Part shown: one piece after another, positions 7,385 through 15,334 of the stretch | Position numbering within the stretch: the stretch's first letter is position 1 | Layout of the letters: every line of letters starts with the position of its first letter | The notes under the pieces: model-generated | The model's input: only the letters and a program-made list of their open reading frames with translations | The model's database searches: none | Told to the model about the DNA's origin: nothing | Translations under genes and position numbers: made by a program | DNA from: Blastococcus sp. URHD0036 | GTDB lineage: Bacteria; Actinomycetota; Actinomycetes; Mycobacteriales; Geodermatophilaceae | Length of the DNA stretch: 64,000 bases | Direction of reading: 5' to 3' | NCBI RefSeq assembly: GCF_000701365.1 | Contig: NZ_JNIK01000018.1 | Location: 248,001-312,000, forward strand

Positions 7385-7941
7385 TGGCGACCCTCGTCGG
7401 CGAGCAGGGCGGCGACGTCGGCCTCGCCGTTGCGGTAGCGGCGGCCGAGCTCGCCGGCCAGCCCGTCCATCACCTGCTGCACGCCGCGGCGGCGCTCCGA
7501 CAGCGACCCCTCGGCCGCGGCGAGGGCGCGCGCGGCCCCTTCGAGGTCGGCGTCGGGCAGCTCGCTGATGGCCAGGAGGTCGACCCCGGGCGTCAGCGCG
7601 TTCACCCAGGACTCGTACTCCTCCGGGGCGGCCGGCTGCACCGTCTGGTGCCGGCCGAGGCCGTGCGCCGGGCCCCGGCCCTTCTCGGCGAGGATCTCCG
7701 GCAGCAGGTCCAGCAGCGACCGGCCGTCGTGCTCGGCGCGCCGCTGGAGCTCGCGCCGGACGATGTCCAGGCGGCCCTGCAGCAGCCGCCGCGTGTAGGA
7801 GAGGTTGACCTCCTGCTGCTCGGCGTGCCGCCGCAGCCGGCGGACCTCGGCCATCGGGGCGGTGACGGCGGCCTCGAGGAAGCCGGGGTCGAGCAGCGCG
7901 TCGACGTCGGCGCCGCCGGCGGGGGGAGTCTTGGGCGTCAT
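7381..7941 (-). CDS. rsiG: RsiG-family c-di-GMP-binding anti-sigma factor (AmfC-like)
   Basis: A 186-residue protein in which the c-di-GMP signature E(X)3S(X)2R(X)3Q(X)3D occurs twice with exact spacing: E44-S48-R51-Q55-D59 and E144-S148-R151-Q155-D159. In Streptomyces, RsiG uses two such helices to bind a c-di-GMP dimer and hold the sporulation sigma factor WhiG. The flanking sequence is helical and soluble, fitting the antiparallel two-helix fold, and homologues are often named aerial mycelium formation protein. In a motile, non-mycelial actinobacterium the partner would be a WhiG/FliA-type sigma factor, encoded elsewhere. ATG 7941 overlaps the BKACE-like stop (ATGA). Confidence 0.87.
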   Translation of the reverse strand: MTPKTPPAGGADVDALLDPGFLEAAVTAPMAEVRRLRRHAEQQEVNLSYTRRLLQGRLDIVRRELQRRAEHDGRSLLDLLPEILAEKGRGPAHGLGRHQTVQPAAPEEYESWVNALTPGVDLLAISELPDADLEGAARALAAAEGSLSERRRGVQQVMDGLAGELGRRYRNGEADVAALLADEGRH

Positions 7942-8678
7942 CGGATCTCCACGGACGTCGGGGACGGGGCGGTTCGGGGTGCGAGCAGCCCGGGGGCCGG
8001 GCCGAGCAGCAGGTCGCGGGCGGCGGCCGGCGGAACGGGCGGGCGCTGGGCGATCCGCGCCAGGCCCGCGGCGCGGGCCACCAGCTGCAGGTCCGCCCGG
8101 CCGGGGTCGCCGGGCACCGTCCCCGACCCGTCCGCGGCGCCGGCCCGCACGTGCCCGCCGGCCGAGAGCGCGGCCAGCAGCACCGGCAGAGCCGTGGCCC
8201 CGCGGCCGGCGGCGCTCCACACCGCTCCGGCGGGCAGCCGCCGGAGGCAGTCGGCGACGGCGACGAGCGTGCCGGGCAGACCACCGGGGCTCCCGAGGAC
8301 GAGGGAGACGAGCACCGGCGCCGGCGGGCCGGTCCGGTCGAGCAGGTCGGCGAGGACGTCGAGGTGCTCCGGCGCGCTGACCTCGTACACCGGTGTGCCG
8401 CCGCCGGAGCCGACGGCGGCCACCAGGTCGGCGAGCAGCGGTCCGGGCGTGCCGAGGGGCACGGTGACCAGGTCGGCGCCGAGCCCCGGATCCGCCGCCT
8501 GCACCAGCAGGTCGGTCTCCTCGCGGACCGCGGCGAGGACAGCACCGGCGGCGGCGACGCCCAGCGGGGGCAGCAGGAGCACCGTGGCGCCGACGGCCTG
8601 GCAGTCCCGGGCGGTGCCGGCGAGCTCGTCCGGCCCGGCCGGAGCCGGCGCCAGGGTCACGACGGTCCCCGAGGTCAC
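7938..8678 (-). CDS. BKACE-family (DUF849) protein lacking catalytic residues
   Basis: A 246-residue protein with the C-terminal pattern of beta-keto acid cleavage enzymes (VWSAAGRGATALPVLLAALSAGGHVRAG, then ...AARDLLLG). Active members bind zinc through an HxH motif near residues 35-48 and a later Glu in a GLED-like motif; here the first site reads LLLPPLG (34-40) and the second AGAADG, so neither is intact. It is also shorter than the usual 270-310 residues. It is unlikely to be a zinc-dependent cleavage enzyme and may be a binding or structural descendant. It overlaps ygfZ (GTGA) and rsiG (ATGA) by four bases on each side. Confidence 0.72.
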   Translation of the reverse strand: MTSGTVVTLAPAPAGPDELAGTARDCQAVGATVLLLPPLGVAAAGAVLAAVREETDLLVQAADPGLGADLVTVPLGTPGPLLADLVAAVGSGGGTPVYEVSAPEHLDVLADLLDRTGPPAPVLVSLVLGSPGGLPGTLVAVADCLRRLPAGAVWSAAGRGATALPVLLAALSAGGHVRAGAADGSGTVPGDPGRADLQLVARAAGLARIAQRPPVPPAAARDLLLGPAPGLLAPRTAPSPTSVEIR

Positions 8679-9778
8679 CGCTGAATGGTGGCAGACCGGA
8701 CCGCGCGGACCCGCTCCCGGGCCGCGACCTGCTCGTCGTCGAGCGCGGTCGGGGCGTCGTCGGGGTCGATCGCGGCGCGGGAGCCGCCCACCGTGAGCTC
8801 GGCGTCGGCCGCCACGGACTGCTTCACCAGCGCCAGCGCGATCACACCGAGCTCGTGGTGCCGCACGACCGACCCGACCCGGCCGACCTCGCGGGTACCC
8901 ACCAGCACCGGCGTCCCCGGCACGGGGAGGTCCTCGCTGACGCCGTCCAGGTGCAGGAGGACCAGCCGCCGCGGCGGGCGGCCGAGGTTGTGCACCCGCG
9001 CGACGGTCTCCTGCCCGCGGTAGCAGCCCTTCTGCAGGTGGACGGCGGTGCTCAGCCACTCCAGCTCGTTCGGGATGGTGCGGTGGTCGCTGTCGACGCC
9101 GAGCCGCGGACGGCGGGCCTCGACCCGCAGCGCCTCGAACGCGTCGATCCCGGCCAGGCCCGCGCCCGCGGCCAGCAGGGCGTCGGCGGTCGCGTCGACG
9201 GCCGGCCGGGGCACCAGGAGGTCGACCACCGGGGCGCCGTCCCCGATCGGCGGCATCCGGCGCACCCAGCCACCGTCCGCCAGCGGCTCGACGGCGTACG
9301 GGGCGGCCGGCACGGGCAGCCCGGCGGTGGCGAGCACGTCGTCCCCGCGCGGCCCGACGAGCGTCAGCAGCGCCCAGTCGGCGGTGACCAGCGCCGGCTC
9401 GACCCGCAGCATGAAGCGCATCCGGTCCAGGAAGGTCTGCAGCGCCGGGCCGGTGCCGGGCTCGACGTCGGCCCAGACGGTGCAGTCCAGCTCGGTGAGC
9501 ACCAGGTGGTGCTCGACGTGCCCGTTCGGGGAGAGCAGGAGCGCCTCCGTGCCGGTGCGGTCGGCCAGCTGCTCCACGTGCTGGCTCAGCAGGCTGTGCA
9601 GCCACGTCAGCCGGTCGGCGCCGGGGATGGTGACGACGTCGCGGTCGCTGCGGTCGACGAGCCCGGCGCCCTCGGCCAGCAGCCGCTGCTCGCGCAGCGG
9701 GTCGCCGTGGTGGGCGGCGGTCGTGCCCGCCTCGGTCGCGACGGCGCCCGGTCGGCCCAGCAGGGCGGATGCGTTCAC
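8675..9778 (-). CDS. ygfZ: Folate-binding protein YgfZ
   Basis: YgfZ/GcvT-like protein that uses tetrahydrofolate to support Fe-S cluster assembly or repair. The 367-residue product has the hallmark KGCYRGQE motif with its conserved cysteine, preceded by the folate-binding-type region (PNELEWLSTAVHLQKGC). The length fits the actinobacterial subfamily. GTG 9778 overlaps the fur stop by four bases, so synthesis is coupled to the metalloregulator upstream. This Fe-S maintenance gene directly behind a Fur-family regulator suggests a metal- or redox-responsive operon. Confidence 0.93.
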   Translation of the reverse strand: MNASALLGRPGAVATEAGTTAAHHGDPLREQRLLAEGAGLVDRSDRDVVTIPGADRLTWLHSLLSQHVEQLADRTGTEALLLSPNGHVEHHLVLTELDCTVWADVEPGTGPALQTFLDRMRFMLRVEPALVTADWALLTLVGPRGDDVLATAGLPVPAAPYAVEPLADGGWVRRMPPIGDGAPVVDLLVPRPAVDATADALLAAGAGLAGIDAFEALRVEARRPRLGVDSDHRTIPNELEWLSTAVHLQKGCYRGQETVARVHNLGRPPRRLVLLHLDGVSEDLPVPGTPVLVGTREVGRVGSVVRHHELGVIALALVKQSVAADAELTVGGSRAAIDPDDAPTALDDEQVAARERVRAVRSATIQR

Positions 9779-10233
9779 GGTGTCTCCTCGGTCGCGCGGC
9801 AGGACCGGCACGTCCCGGACAGGGCGACGTGACCGATGTCCAACCTGAAACCCAGGTCGGCGGTCAGACGTTCCGCCGCGGCGTCGAGCAGGTGCGGATC
9901 CACGGAGTCGATGCCCCCGCAGACCTGGCAGACGACGTGCAGGTGCGGGTGCTCGAACGCGTGGTAGACCGGCGCGCCCTTGCCCAGGTGGGTGTGCCAC
10001 ACGAGGCCGAGCCGCTCCAGCAGCTCGAGGTTGCGGTAGACGGTCGAGGTGTCCGGAGCCGCGCCGTCGGGCCCGGCCTCCTCGCGCAGCCGCGCCCCGA
10101 TGGCCTCCGGCGTGGCGTGCTCCAGCGCGGCGACGGCGGCCAGCACCTGCGTGCGCTGGGTGGTCAGCCGCAGGCCGCGGGCCCGCAACCGCTCGGCGAG
10201 CGGTGCGGCGTCGGGGCCCGGTCGGTCTGCCAC
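9775..10233 (-). CDS. Fur-family metal-responsive transcriptional regulator
   Basis: A 152-residue Fur-type repressor: winged-helix N-terminal domain (LRLTTQRTQVLAAVAALEHATPEAI, TSTVYRNLELLERLGLV) and a metal-binding C-terminal domain with HAFEHPHLHVVCQVCG and GTCRSC, giving the two CxxC pairs of a structural zinc site and several histidines. The metal cannot be read directly; a Nur (nickel) or Fur/Zur role are all possible. TAGGCT at 10241-10246 places a leaderless start at GTG 10233, inside the 3' end of the DUF4392 gene. It heads a chain of five genes joined by four-base overlaps. Confidence 0.9.
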   Translation of the reverse strand: MADRPGPDAAPLAERLRARGLRLTTQRTQVLAAVAALEHATPEAIGARLREEAGPDGAAPDTSTVYRNLELLERLGLVWHTHLGKGAPVYHAFEHPHLHVVCQVCGGIDSVDPHLLDAAAERLTADLGFRLDIGHVALSGTCRSCRATEETP

Positions 10234-11126
10234 GCCCCCGAGCCTAGGCGGACGAGGTCGTCGAACAGGTCGGCGTAGTCGGCCACCGCGACGCCGTCCA
10301 CCGACAGCCCCGGTTCCCCGGTCACCCCGTCGATCCCCCCGGCGGCCGACGCGGCCGCCAGCAGGGCCGTGTCCAGGTCGGGGGTCAGCAGCGCGAGGAG
10401 CGCGCCGGCCCGGTCCGGGACCGCCCGCGCCAGCGCGGCGACGAGGCCGTAGCAGCCCCAGTTGGACGTCCCGGCGACCACGAGCGAGCCGACCGCCGTG
10501 CGGCAGGCGATCTCGGCGCCGTGCCGGACGGCCCCGGCGACGACCTCCAGCGGCACGTTGCCCATGCCGATCTCGTTGCCGCCGTCACCGACCGCGCCGG
10601 TGGCCAGGCCCGGCAGGTCGAACGCGACGTGCAGCGGAGCGGTGGACGCCGTGATGTCGACCGCGCGCATGGTCAGGACCCGGCCGGACCGGTTGGGGCC
10701 CAGCCGCTCGACGGCGACGAGCGCGGCCGGGTCGAGCGCGGCGACGGCCGTCCGGACGTCGTCCTCCGTGGCGGTCCCCGGGAGGACCACCGCGGGCCCG
10801 CAGCCGGCCGCGGCCAGGCAGGCGTCGACCACCGGCCCGCACCAGGCGTCGGTGAGCACGACCGGCACCCCGCCCAGGAGGGCCAGCGCCCGGGCGAGGA
10901 CGGCGGTGCCGACGGGTCCGTCGGTCTCCGCGGCCGGGCGCGGCGCCCAGGCGATGTGCACGCCGGTGACCAGCCCGATCCGGCGGCCGGCCGTCGCGGC
11001 CCCGGCCAGGAGCGCAGCCAGGTCGCCGAGCTGGCCCCGGACGGCGGCACCCAGCGGGGCGACGTCCCGGGCCGCAGTGCGCAGCAGTGCCCGCTCGATC
11101 GCGTCGCGAGCGGCACCGGCGTCCAG
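10164..11126 (-). CDS. DUF4392 (D-glutamate cyclase-like) protein
   Basis: A DUF4392 protein of about 320 residues. This family includes D-glutamate cyclase, which converts D-glutamate to 5-oxo-D-proline. Visible motifs are RRIGLVTG at the first strand, ETDGPVG, and GDGGNEIGMG. The domain clearly extends upstream of the GTG at 10961, but the only in-frame candidate that retains it is CTG 11126, just after the murL stop codon, with GGAG six bases upstream of the CTG. The reading frame is the same as murL. The last 70 bases overlap fur. Its position behind murD2-murL links it to glutamate stereochemistry in wall synthesis. Confidence 0.78.
   Translation of the reverse strand: MDAGAARDAIERALLRTAARDVAPLGAAVRGQLGDLAALLAGAATAGRRIGLVTGVHIAWAPRPAAETDGPVGTAVLARALALLGGVPVVLTDAWCGPVVDACLAAAGCGPAVVLPGTATEDDVRTAVAALDPAALVAVERLGPNRSGRVLTMRAVDITASTAPLHVAFDLPGLATGAVGDGGNEIGMGNVPLEVVAGAVRHGAEIACRTAVGSLVVAGTSNWGCYGLVAALARAVPDRAGALLALLTPDLDTALLAAASAAGGIDGVTGEPGLSVDGVAVADYADLFDDLVRLGSGAWQTDRAPTPHRSPSGCGPAACG
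10241..10246 (-). promoter_or_regulatory. -10 box of leaderless fur promoter
   Basis: TAGGCT on the minus strand, seven bases before GTG 10233, inside the DUF4392 coding sequence. Confidence 0.55.
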
Positions 11127-11129
11127 CGG

Positions 11130-12452
11130 CTACTCCACGGGGGGACGCGCGTCGGCCAGGACCCCCCGCAGCACGGCCAGGTGCTGCGCCGGCACCGAGT
11201 GCGGCCCCCGCGGCGGCAGGAAGCCGGCCACGGTGGAGCCGGTGGCGGCGGCGAACGCGGCCGCCTCGTCGCCGAGCTCGCGCACCACCGGCTGGCCGGC
11301 CCACGCGCGGCTGCCGGCCAGGTAGGCCATCGCGGCGGCGCTCTCGGCCCGCTCCCCGACGCAGTCGAACGGCTTGTCCGTCGCCCACAGCACGCGGAAG
11401 CCGTCGGCGAGGGAGAGGTCGGCCAGCGGGTTGCCGCCGAACATCCGCTGCGCCTCGGCCGGCGTGAGGAACACCGCGAACATCAGGAAGGTGAACAGGC
11501 ACTTGTCGCAGTGCAGGCACCAGCGCTGCGTCGCCTCGCCGCCCATGTGCCGCTGGGTGTAGGAGCGGTTGCAGCTCAGGATGTGCTCGCGCAGCGGCAG
11601 CGCGGCCACCGCGGCGACGGTGGCGAGCTCGGACAGCTGGCGGGTCAGGCTGAAGTAGGTGACCCCCACCTCGGCGGTCGCGGCGGCGAACAGCTGCTCG
11701 AACTCGTAGGACTTCGAGTACTGGTGGTTCACCGGCACCCCGCCGACCGACATCGTCTCCTCGTCGGCGGAGCGCTCGTTGGCGAACACCACCGGGTCGT
11801 AGCCGCCGAGGACGGCGACCAGCGTGGAGATCGCGGAGTTGATGGCGGTCACCGGCACGTGCCCGTTGAGCCCGCCCTCCGTGGTGCGCTGGATCATCAG
11901 CGGGTCCAGCCGGCGGCGGACGCCCAGCAGCGGGGCGCCGGCCGCGCGCGCCACGTCGCGCTGGGCGTCGGTCGGGTTGACCGCGAGCGCCGTCCCCCCG
12001 GGGAGGACGACGAGGGCGAGCGCGGAGTCCTTGCCGCCGCCGACGGGCAGCAGCGCGCCCCGCTCCCCCGCCGTCGGGACGGCCGCGCCCGCGTCGCGGA
12101 CCTCGACGTCCCACTGGACGACGTGCGGCAGCGGCAGCCGGTTGACGGCGGCGAACTCGCCCAGCCCGGCGCCGTAGGCGGCCTCGGCGACGGCGAGCTG
12201 GGCCTTGCTGACCGGGCGGCGCACCACGACCCGGCCGGGTGCGGCGAGCTTGTAGTAGCTGGTGCCCATGACCAGGTGCACCAGGTCGAGGACGGCGTCG
12301 AGCTGCTCCGGCGCGGTCTCGCGCAGCAGCGCGGGGTCCAGCGTGAGCCGCTCGGTGAACTCGTCCTCGCCCAGCCGGTAGGTGAACGCGGCCTCGCCGG
12401 TGGCGACGTCGAGCGAGCGGTCGGTGATCTCGAAGGGCGGTGGGGTGGTCAT
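11130..12452 (-). CDS. murL: UDP-MurNAc-L-Ala-L-Glu epimerase MurL
   Basis: MurL epimerises the terminal L-glutamate of UDP-MurNAc-L-Ala-L-Glu to D-glutamate with ATP; it was characterised in Xanthomonas together with MurD2. The 440-residue protein has a nucleotide-binding GGGKDSALA (138-146), NERSADEE (225-232), and a cysteine cluster CNRSY...WCLHCDKC (294-318) that resembles a metal site. The length agrees with the family. ATG 12452 overlaps the murD2 stop (ATGA). Its presence implies that this organism can make the D-Glu of peptidoglycan without MurI-supplied D-glutamate. Confidence 0.9.
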   Translation of the reverse strand: MTTPPPFEITDRSLDVATGEAAFTYRLGEDEFTERLTLDPALLRETAPEQLDAVLDLVHLVMGTSYYKLAAPGRVVVRRPVSKAQLAVAEAAYGAGLGEFAAVNRLPLPHVVQWDVEVRDAGAAVPTAGERGALLPVGGGKDSALALVVLPGGTALAVNPTDAQRDVARAAGAPLLGVRRRLDPLMIQRTTEGGLNGHVPVTAINSAISTLVAVLGGYDPVVFANERSADEETMSVGGVPVNHQYSKSYEFEQLFAAATAEVGVTYFSLTRQLSELATVAAVAALPLREHILSCNRSYTQRHMGGEATQRWCLHCDKCLFTFLMFAVFLTPAEAQRMFGGNPLADLSLADGFRVLWATDKPFDCVGERAESAAAMAYLAGSRAWAGQPVVRELGDEAAAFAAATGSTVAGFLPPRGPHSVPAQHLAVLRGVLADARPPVE

Positions 12453-13819
12453 CGGGCGGCTCCTGGGAGGGCGGTCGCGCCGGCGGCGAGCACGAGCTCG
12501 GTGAACCGCGCGGCCAGCTCCTCGTAGTTGCGGAAGCGGTTGTAGCTGGGGGCGCCGGGCGAGAGGAGGACGACGCCGCCGGGCACCGTGGTCGCGAGCG
12601 CCACCCGGACCGCCTCCTCCAGCGTCGCCGTCTCGGTCACGGTCACCGCCGCACCGCCGGGGGCCCGGCGGACGTCGGCGGCCAGCCGGACGCCCGTGTC
12701 GGGCACGGTGACCAGCGCGACGCTCCCGCTGCGGAGGGCCAACGCCGCGGCCAGGCCCGTGTAGTCCAGCCCCCGGTCCTGACCGCCGGCGATCAGCGTC
12801 ACGGGGCGGGGCGCCAGCGCGTCGAGGGCGGCGAGCACCGAGACGGGCGTGGTGCTCAGCGTGTCGTCGACGACGGTCACCTCGCCCAGGCGCGCGATCG
12901 GCGACAGCCGGTGCGGCAGCGCCCGGAAGGCGCCCACCGCGCCGAGCACCTGCCCGGTGGACGCGGCGAGGTCCAGGCCGAGCAGCGCGCACGCGGCGAG
13001 CGCGACCCGCGCGTTGCCGAGGTTGTGCTCGCCCAGCAGGTGCTCCGGGCGCAGCGCCGCGGCGAGCTCACCTGCCACGACGTCGTCGGGGTCGACGAGC
13101 TGCGCGGGGTCGAGGAAGCGCTCGGCGAGGGCACGCGCCTGCGGGGCGACGACGACCGAGCCGGGCGGGCAGGCCGCGAAGACGCGCAGCTTGTCGCGGT
13201 AGTAGGTGGCCACGTCGCCGTGCCAGTCCAGGTGCTCCGGCGCGAGCGAGGTGAGCGCGCCCAGGCCGGCGAAGTCCGGCACCGCGGCGGCCTGGTAGCT
13301 GGAGATCTCGACGACGAGCGTGCGGCCCTCCGCGGCGCCGTCCAGGAGGACGTCGAGCAGCGGCGTGCCGATGTTGCCGGCGTGCACGGCCGGGCGGCCG
13401 GCGGCCTCCAGCGCCGCCGCGGCCAGGGCGCTGGTGGTGCTCTTGCCCTTCGTGCCGGTGACGCACAGCGTGGGCACGCTCCGGCGGGTGAACTCGGCGA
13501 GCGCGACACCGGTGCCGGTGGTCACGCAGGTCCGCTCGGCCAGCTCCCGGGCCTCGGGCCGGTAGGGGCTGATCCCCGGCGACCGGAAGACGACGTCGCA
13601 GCTGCCCAGGTCGGCGACGTCGGCGGAGGCGGTGACCCGGTCGGGGACCTCCACCGTCCGGCTGTCGACGACGTGCACGCCCGCGGCGCCGGCGGTCAGC
13701 GCCGCACGGACCGCGGCGTGCCCCTCGCGGCCGTGACCCCAGACGCCGACCCGGACGCCGGCCAGCTCCTCCAGCCGCACCGACCGCTCCCGCGGGGGTG
13801 CTGCGGGGGCTGGTTCCAC
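12449..13819 (-). CDS. murD2: UDP-MurNAc-L-alanine--L-glutamate ligase (MurD2-type)
   Basis: ATP-dependent Mur ligase of 456 residues. It has the ATP P-loop TGTKGKST (121-128), a VEISSYQ segment, the HLDWHG motif and a C-terminal domain with IAGGQDRGLDYTGL and LLSPGAPSYNRF. Classical MurD adds D-Glu; the direct coupling to murL argues that this copy is MurD2, which adds L-Glu for later epimerisation. The substrate assignment rests on context. GTG 13819 has TAGAGT six bases upstream (13826-13831), indicating a leaderless transcript that starts the murD2-murL-DUF4392 operon. Confidence 0.87.
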   Translation of the reverse strand: MEPAPAAPPRERSVRLEELAGVRVGVWGHGREGHAAVRAALTAGAAGVHVVDSRTVEVPDRVTASADVADLGSCDVVFRSPGISPYRPEARELAERTCVTTGTGVALAEFTRRSVPTLCVTGTKGKSTTSALAAAALEAAGRPAVHAGNIGTPLLDVLLDGAAEGRTLVVEISSYQAAAVPDFAGLGALTSLAPEHLDWHGDVATYYRDKLRVFAACPPGSVVVAPQARALAERFLDPAQLVDPDDVVAGELAAALRPEHLLGEHNLGNARVALAACALLGLDLAASTGQVLGAVGAFRALPHRLSPIARLGEVTVVDDTLSTTPVSVLAALDALAPRPVTLIAGGQDRGLDYTGLAAALALRSGSVALVTVPDTGVRLAADVRRAPGGAAVTVTETATLEEAVRVALATTVPGGVVLLSPGAPSYNRFRNYEELAARFTELVLAAGATALPGAAR

Positions 13820-13825
13820 GCGGCC

Positions 13826-13831
13826 ACTCTA
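13826..13831 (-). promoter_or_regulatory. -10 box of leaderless murD2 operon promoter
   Basis: TAGAGT on the minus strand, six bases before GTG 13819. Confidence 0.6.
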
Positions 13832-13875
13832 CGGACCGCTGCCCGTCGCGACGGCCGCCGAGCGGGGCCCGCCGG

Positions 13876-13881
13876 TAGGGT
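13876..13881 (+). promoter_or_regulatory. Possible -10 box of nhaA leader
   Basis: TAGGGT, about four bases before the structured leader begins; it would give a 5' UTR of roughly 83 bases. No convincing -35. Confidence 0.45.
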
Positions 13882-13884
13882 CGT

Positions 13885-13946
13885 GGTCGGTGTGCCGGGA
13901 AGTCTGGTCGGCGTCCTGCTCCTGAGGGGGCAGGGGCGACCCGACC
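13885..13946 (+). promoter_or_regulatory. Structured 5' leader upstream of nhaA (candidate riboswitch)
   Basis: Three helices nest into a junction: an outer stem 13885-13890 with 13941-13946 (GGTCGG/CCGACC), a first hairpin 13894-13897 with 13909-13912 (GCCG/CGGC, 11-base loop) and a second 13915-13919 with 13930-13934 (CCTGC/GCAGG, ten-base loop). GGAG at 13961-13964 and the GTG start follow within 25 bases. The position, directly before a Na+/H+ antiporter, suggests ligand or ion control; the ligand is unknown. Confidence 0.5.
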
Positions 13947-13970
13947 CCGCGATCCCCCCTGGAGCCGCCC

Positions 13971-15290
13971 GTGCCGAGCACCGCGTCCACCGTCCCCCCC
14001 GTCCTCAGCCGCGGGTCGTGGGCCGAGGCGAGCCGGATCACCGACATCCTGCGCAAGGAGACCGTCGGCGGTGTGCTGCTCCTCATCGGTGCGGCCGTCG
14101 CGCTGGTCTGGGCGAACTCCCCCTGGTCGGCGGCCTACGAGACGCTGCTCGACACCCGCGTGGGGCCGGAGTCGCTGCACCTGGACCTGACCCTGGCCAC
14201 CTGGGCCGCCGACGGGCTCCTGGCGATCTTCTTCTTCGTCGCCGGGCTGGAGCTCAAGCGCGAGTTCGTCGCCGGCGACCTGCGCGACCCCCGCCGGGCG
14301 GCGCTCCCCGTGGCGGCGGCCGTCGGCGGGATGGCCGTCCCGGCGCTGTTCTTCGTGCTGGTGAACCTCGGCGGCGCCGACGGCGTCCTGCGCGGGTGGG
14401 CCATCCCCTCGGCGACCGACATCGCCTTCGCCCTCGCCGTGCTCGCGGTGATCAGCACCCACCTGCCCAGCGCCCTGCGGACCTTCCTGCTGACGCTGGC
14501 CGTGGTCGACGACCTGCTCGCGATCGTCGTGATCGCGATCTTCTACACGTCCGATCTCGCCGTGACCCCGCTGCTGCTGGCCCTGGTGCCCCTGGCCCTG
14601 TTCGGCGTCCTGGTGCAGCGGCGGGTCCGCCGGTGGTGGCTGCTCCTCCCGCTGGCCGCCCTCACCTGGGTGCTGGTCCACGAGTCCGGCATCCACGCCA
14701 CGGTGGCCGGGGTCCTGCTGGCGTTCACCGTGCCGGTGGTGCGCAGCGACGCCGCGGGCGGCCCCGACGCCGGGCCCGGCCTGGCGGAGCACTTCGAGCA
14801 CCGGATCCGGCCGATCTCGGCCGGCATCGCCGTCCCGGTGTTCGCGTTCTTCTCCGCCGGCGTCGCGGTGGGCGGGCTCTCCGGACTCGGCGCCTCCCTG
14901 CGCGACAGCGTCGCGATCGGGATCGTGCTCGGTCTCGTCGCCGGCAAGACGATCGGCATCACCCTCGCCACGTGGGCCGTCTCCCGCTTCACCCGCGCCG
15001 AGCTGGACGAGAGCCTGGGGTGGCCCGACGTCGTCGGGCTGGCGCTGCTGGGCGGCATCGGCTTCACCGTCTCGCTGCTGATCACCGAGCTGGCCTACGG
15101 CGCGGGGTCGGAGCGCTACGACCACGCCAAGGTCGGCATCCTCGCCGGCACCCTCGCGGCGGCACTCCTCGCGGCCGTCCTGCTCCGGCTGCGCAACCGG
15201 CGCTACCGCCGGATCCACGAGGAGGAGCAGGTCGACACGGACCAGGACTCGATCCCGGACGTCTACCAGCGGCCGTCCGCCGAGGGCTGA
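13971..15290 (+). CDS. nhaA: Na+/H+ antiporter NhaA
   Basis: Exchanges external protons for cytoplasmic Na+ (or Li+), controlling pH and salt. The 439-residue protein has the NhaA succession of about twelve membrane segments: [24 protein letters not shown] at the N-terminus, [35 protein letters not shown] with the ATDIAF motif of the ion-binding region, [15 protein letters not shown] with the essential paired aspartates, and [11 protein letters not shown] near the end. The cytoplasmic tail is acidic ([15 protein letters not shown]). GTG 13971 has GGAG six bases upstream. The upstream leader is structured. Confidence 0.96.
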   Translation: MPSTASTVPPVLSRGSWAEASRITDILRKETVGGVLLLIGAAVALVWANSPWSAAYETLLDTRVGPESLHLDLTLATWAADGLLAIFFFVAGLELKREFVAGDLRDPRRAALPVAAAVGGMAVPALFFVLVNLGGADGVLRGWAIPSATDIAFALAVLAVISTHLPSALRTFLLTLAVVDDLLAIVVIAIFYTSDLAVTPLLLALVPLALFGVLVQRRVRRWWLLLPLAALTWVLVHESGIHATVAGVLLAFTVPVVRSDAAGGPDAGPGLAEHFEHRIRPISAGIAVPVFAFFSAGVAVGGLSGLGASLRDSVAIGIVLGLVAGKTIGITLATWAVSRFTRAELDESLGWPDVVGLALLGGIGFTVSLLITELAYGAGSERYDHAKVGILAGTLAAALLAAVLLRLRNRRYRRIHEEEQVDTDQDSIPDVYQRPSAEG

Positions 15291-15299
15291 AAAAGCTCG

Positions 15300-15328
15300 T
15301 TGCCGACCCCCCGATCGCGTCGTACCGT
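15300..15328 (+). promoter_or_regulatory. Promoter of short transcript downstream of nhaA
   Basis: TTGCCG (15300-15305), exactly 17 bases, TACCGT (15323-15328). A start near 15335 would give a transcript ending at the hairpin 15421-15442. Confidence 0.55.
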
Positions 15329-15334
15329 CGAGGT

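Noticed and set aside
13885-13946. Cobalamin or c-di-AMP riboswitch before nhaA
   Set aside because: The conserved core sequences of these classes are not present; only the fold resembles a riboswitch, so it is left unnamed.
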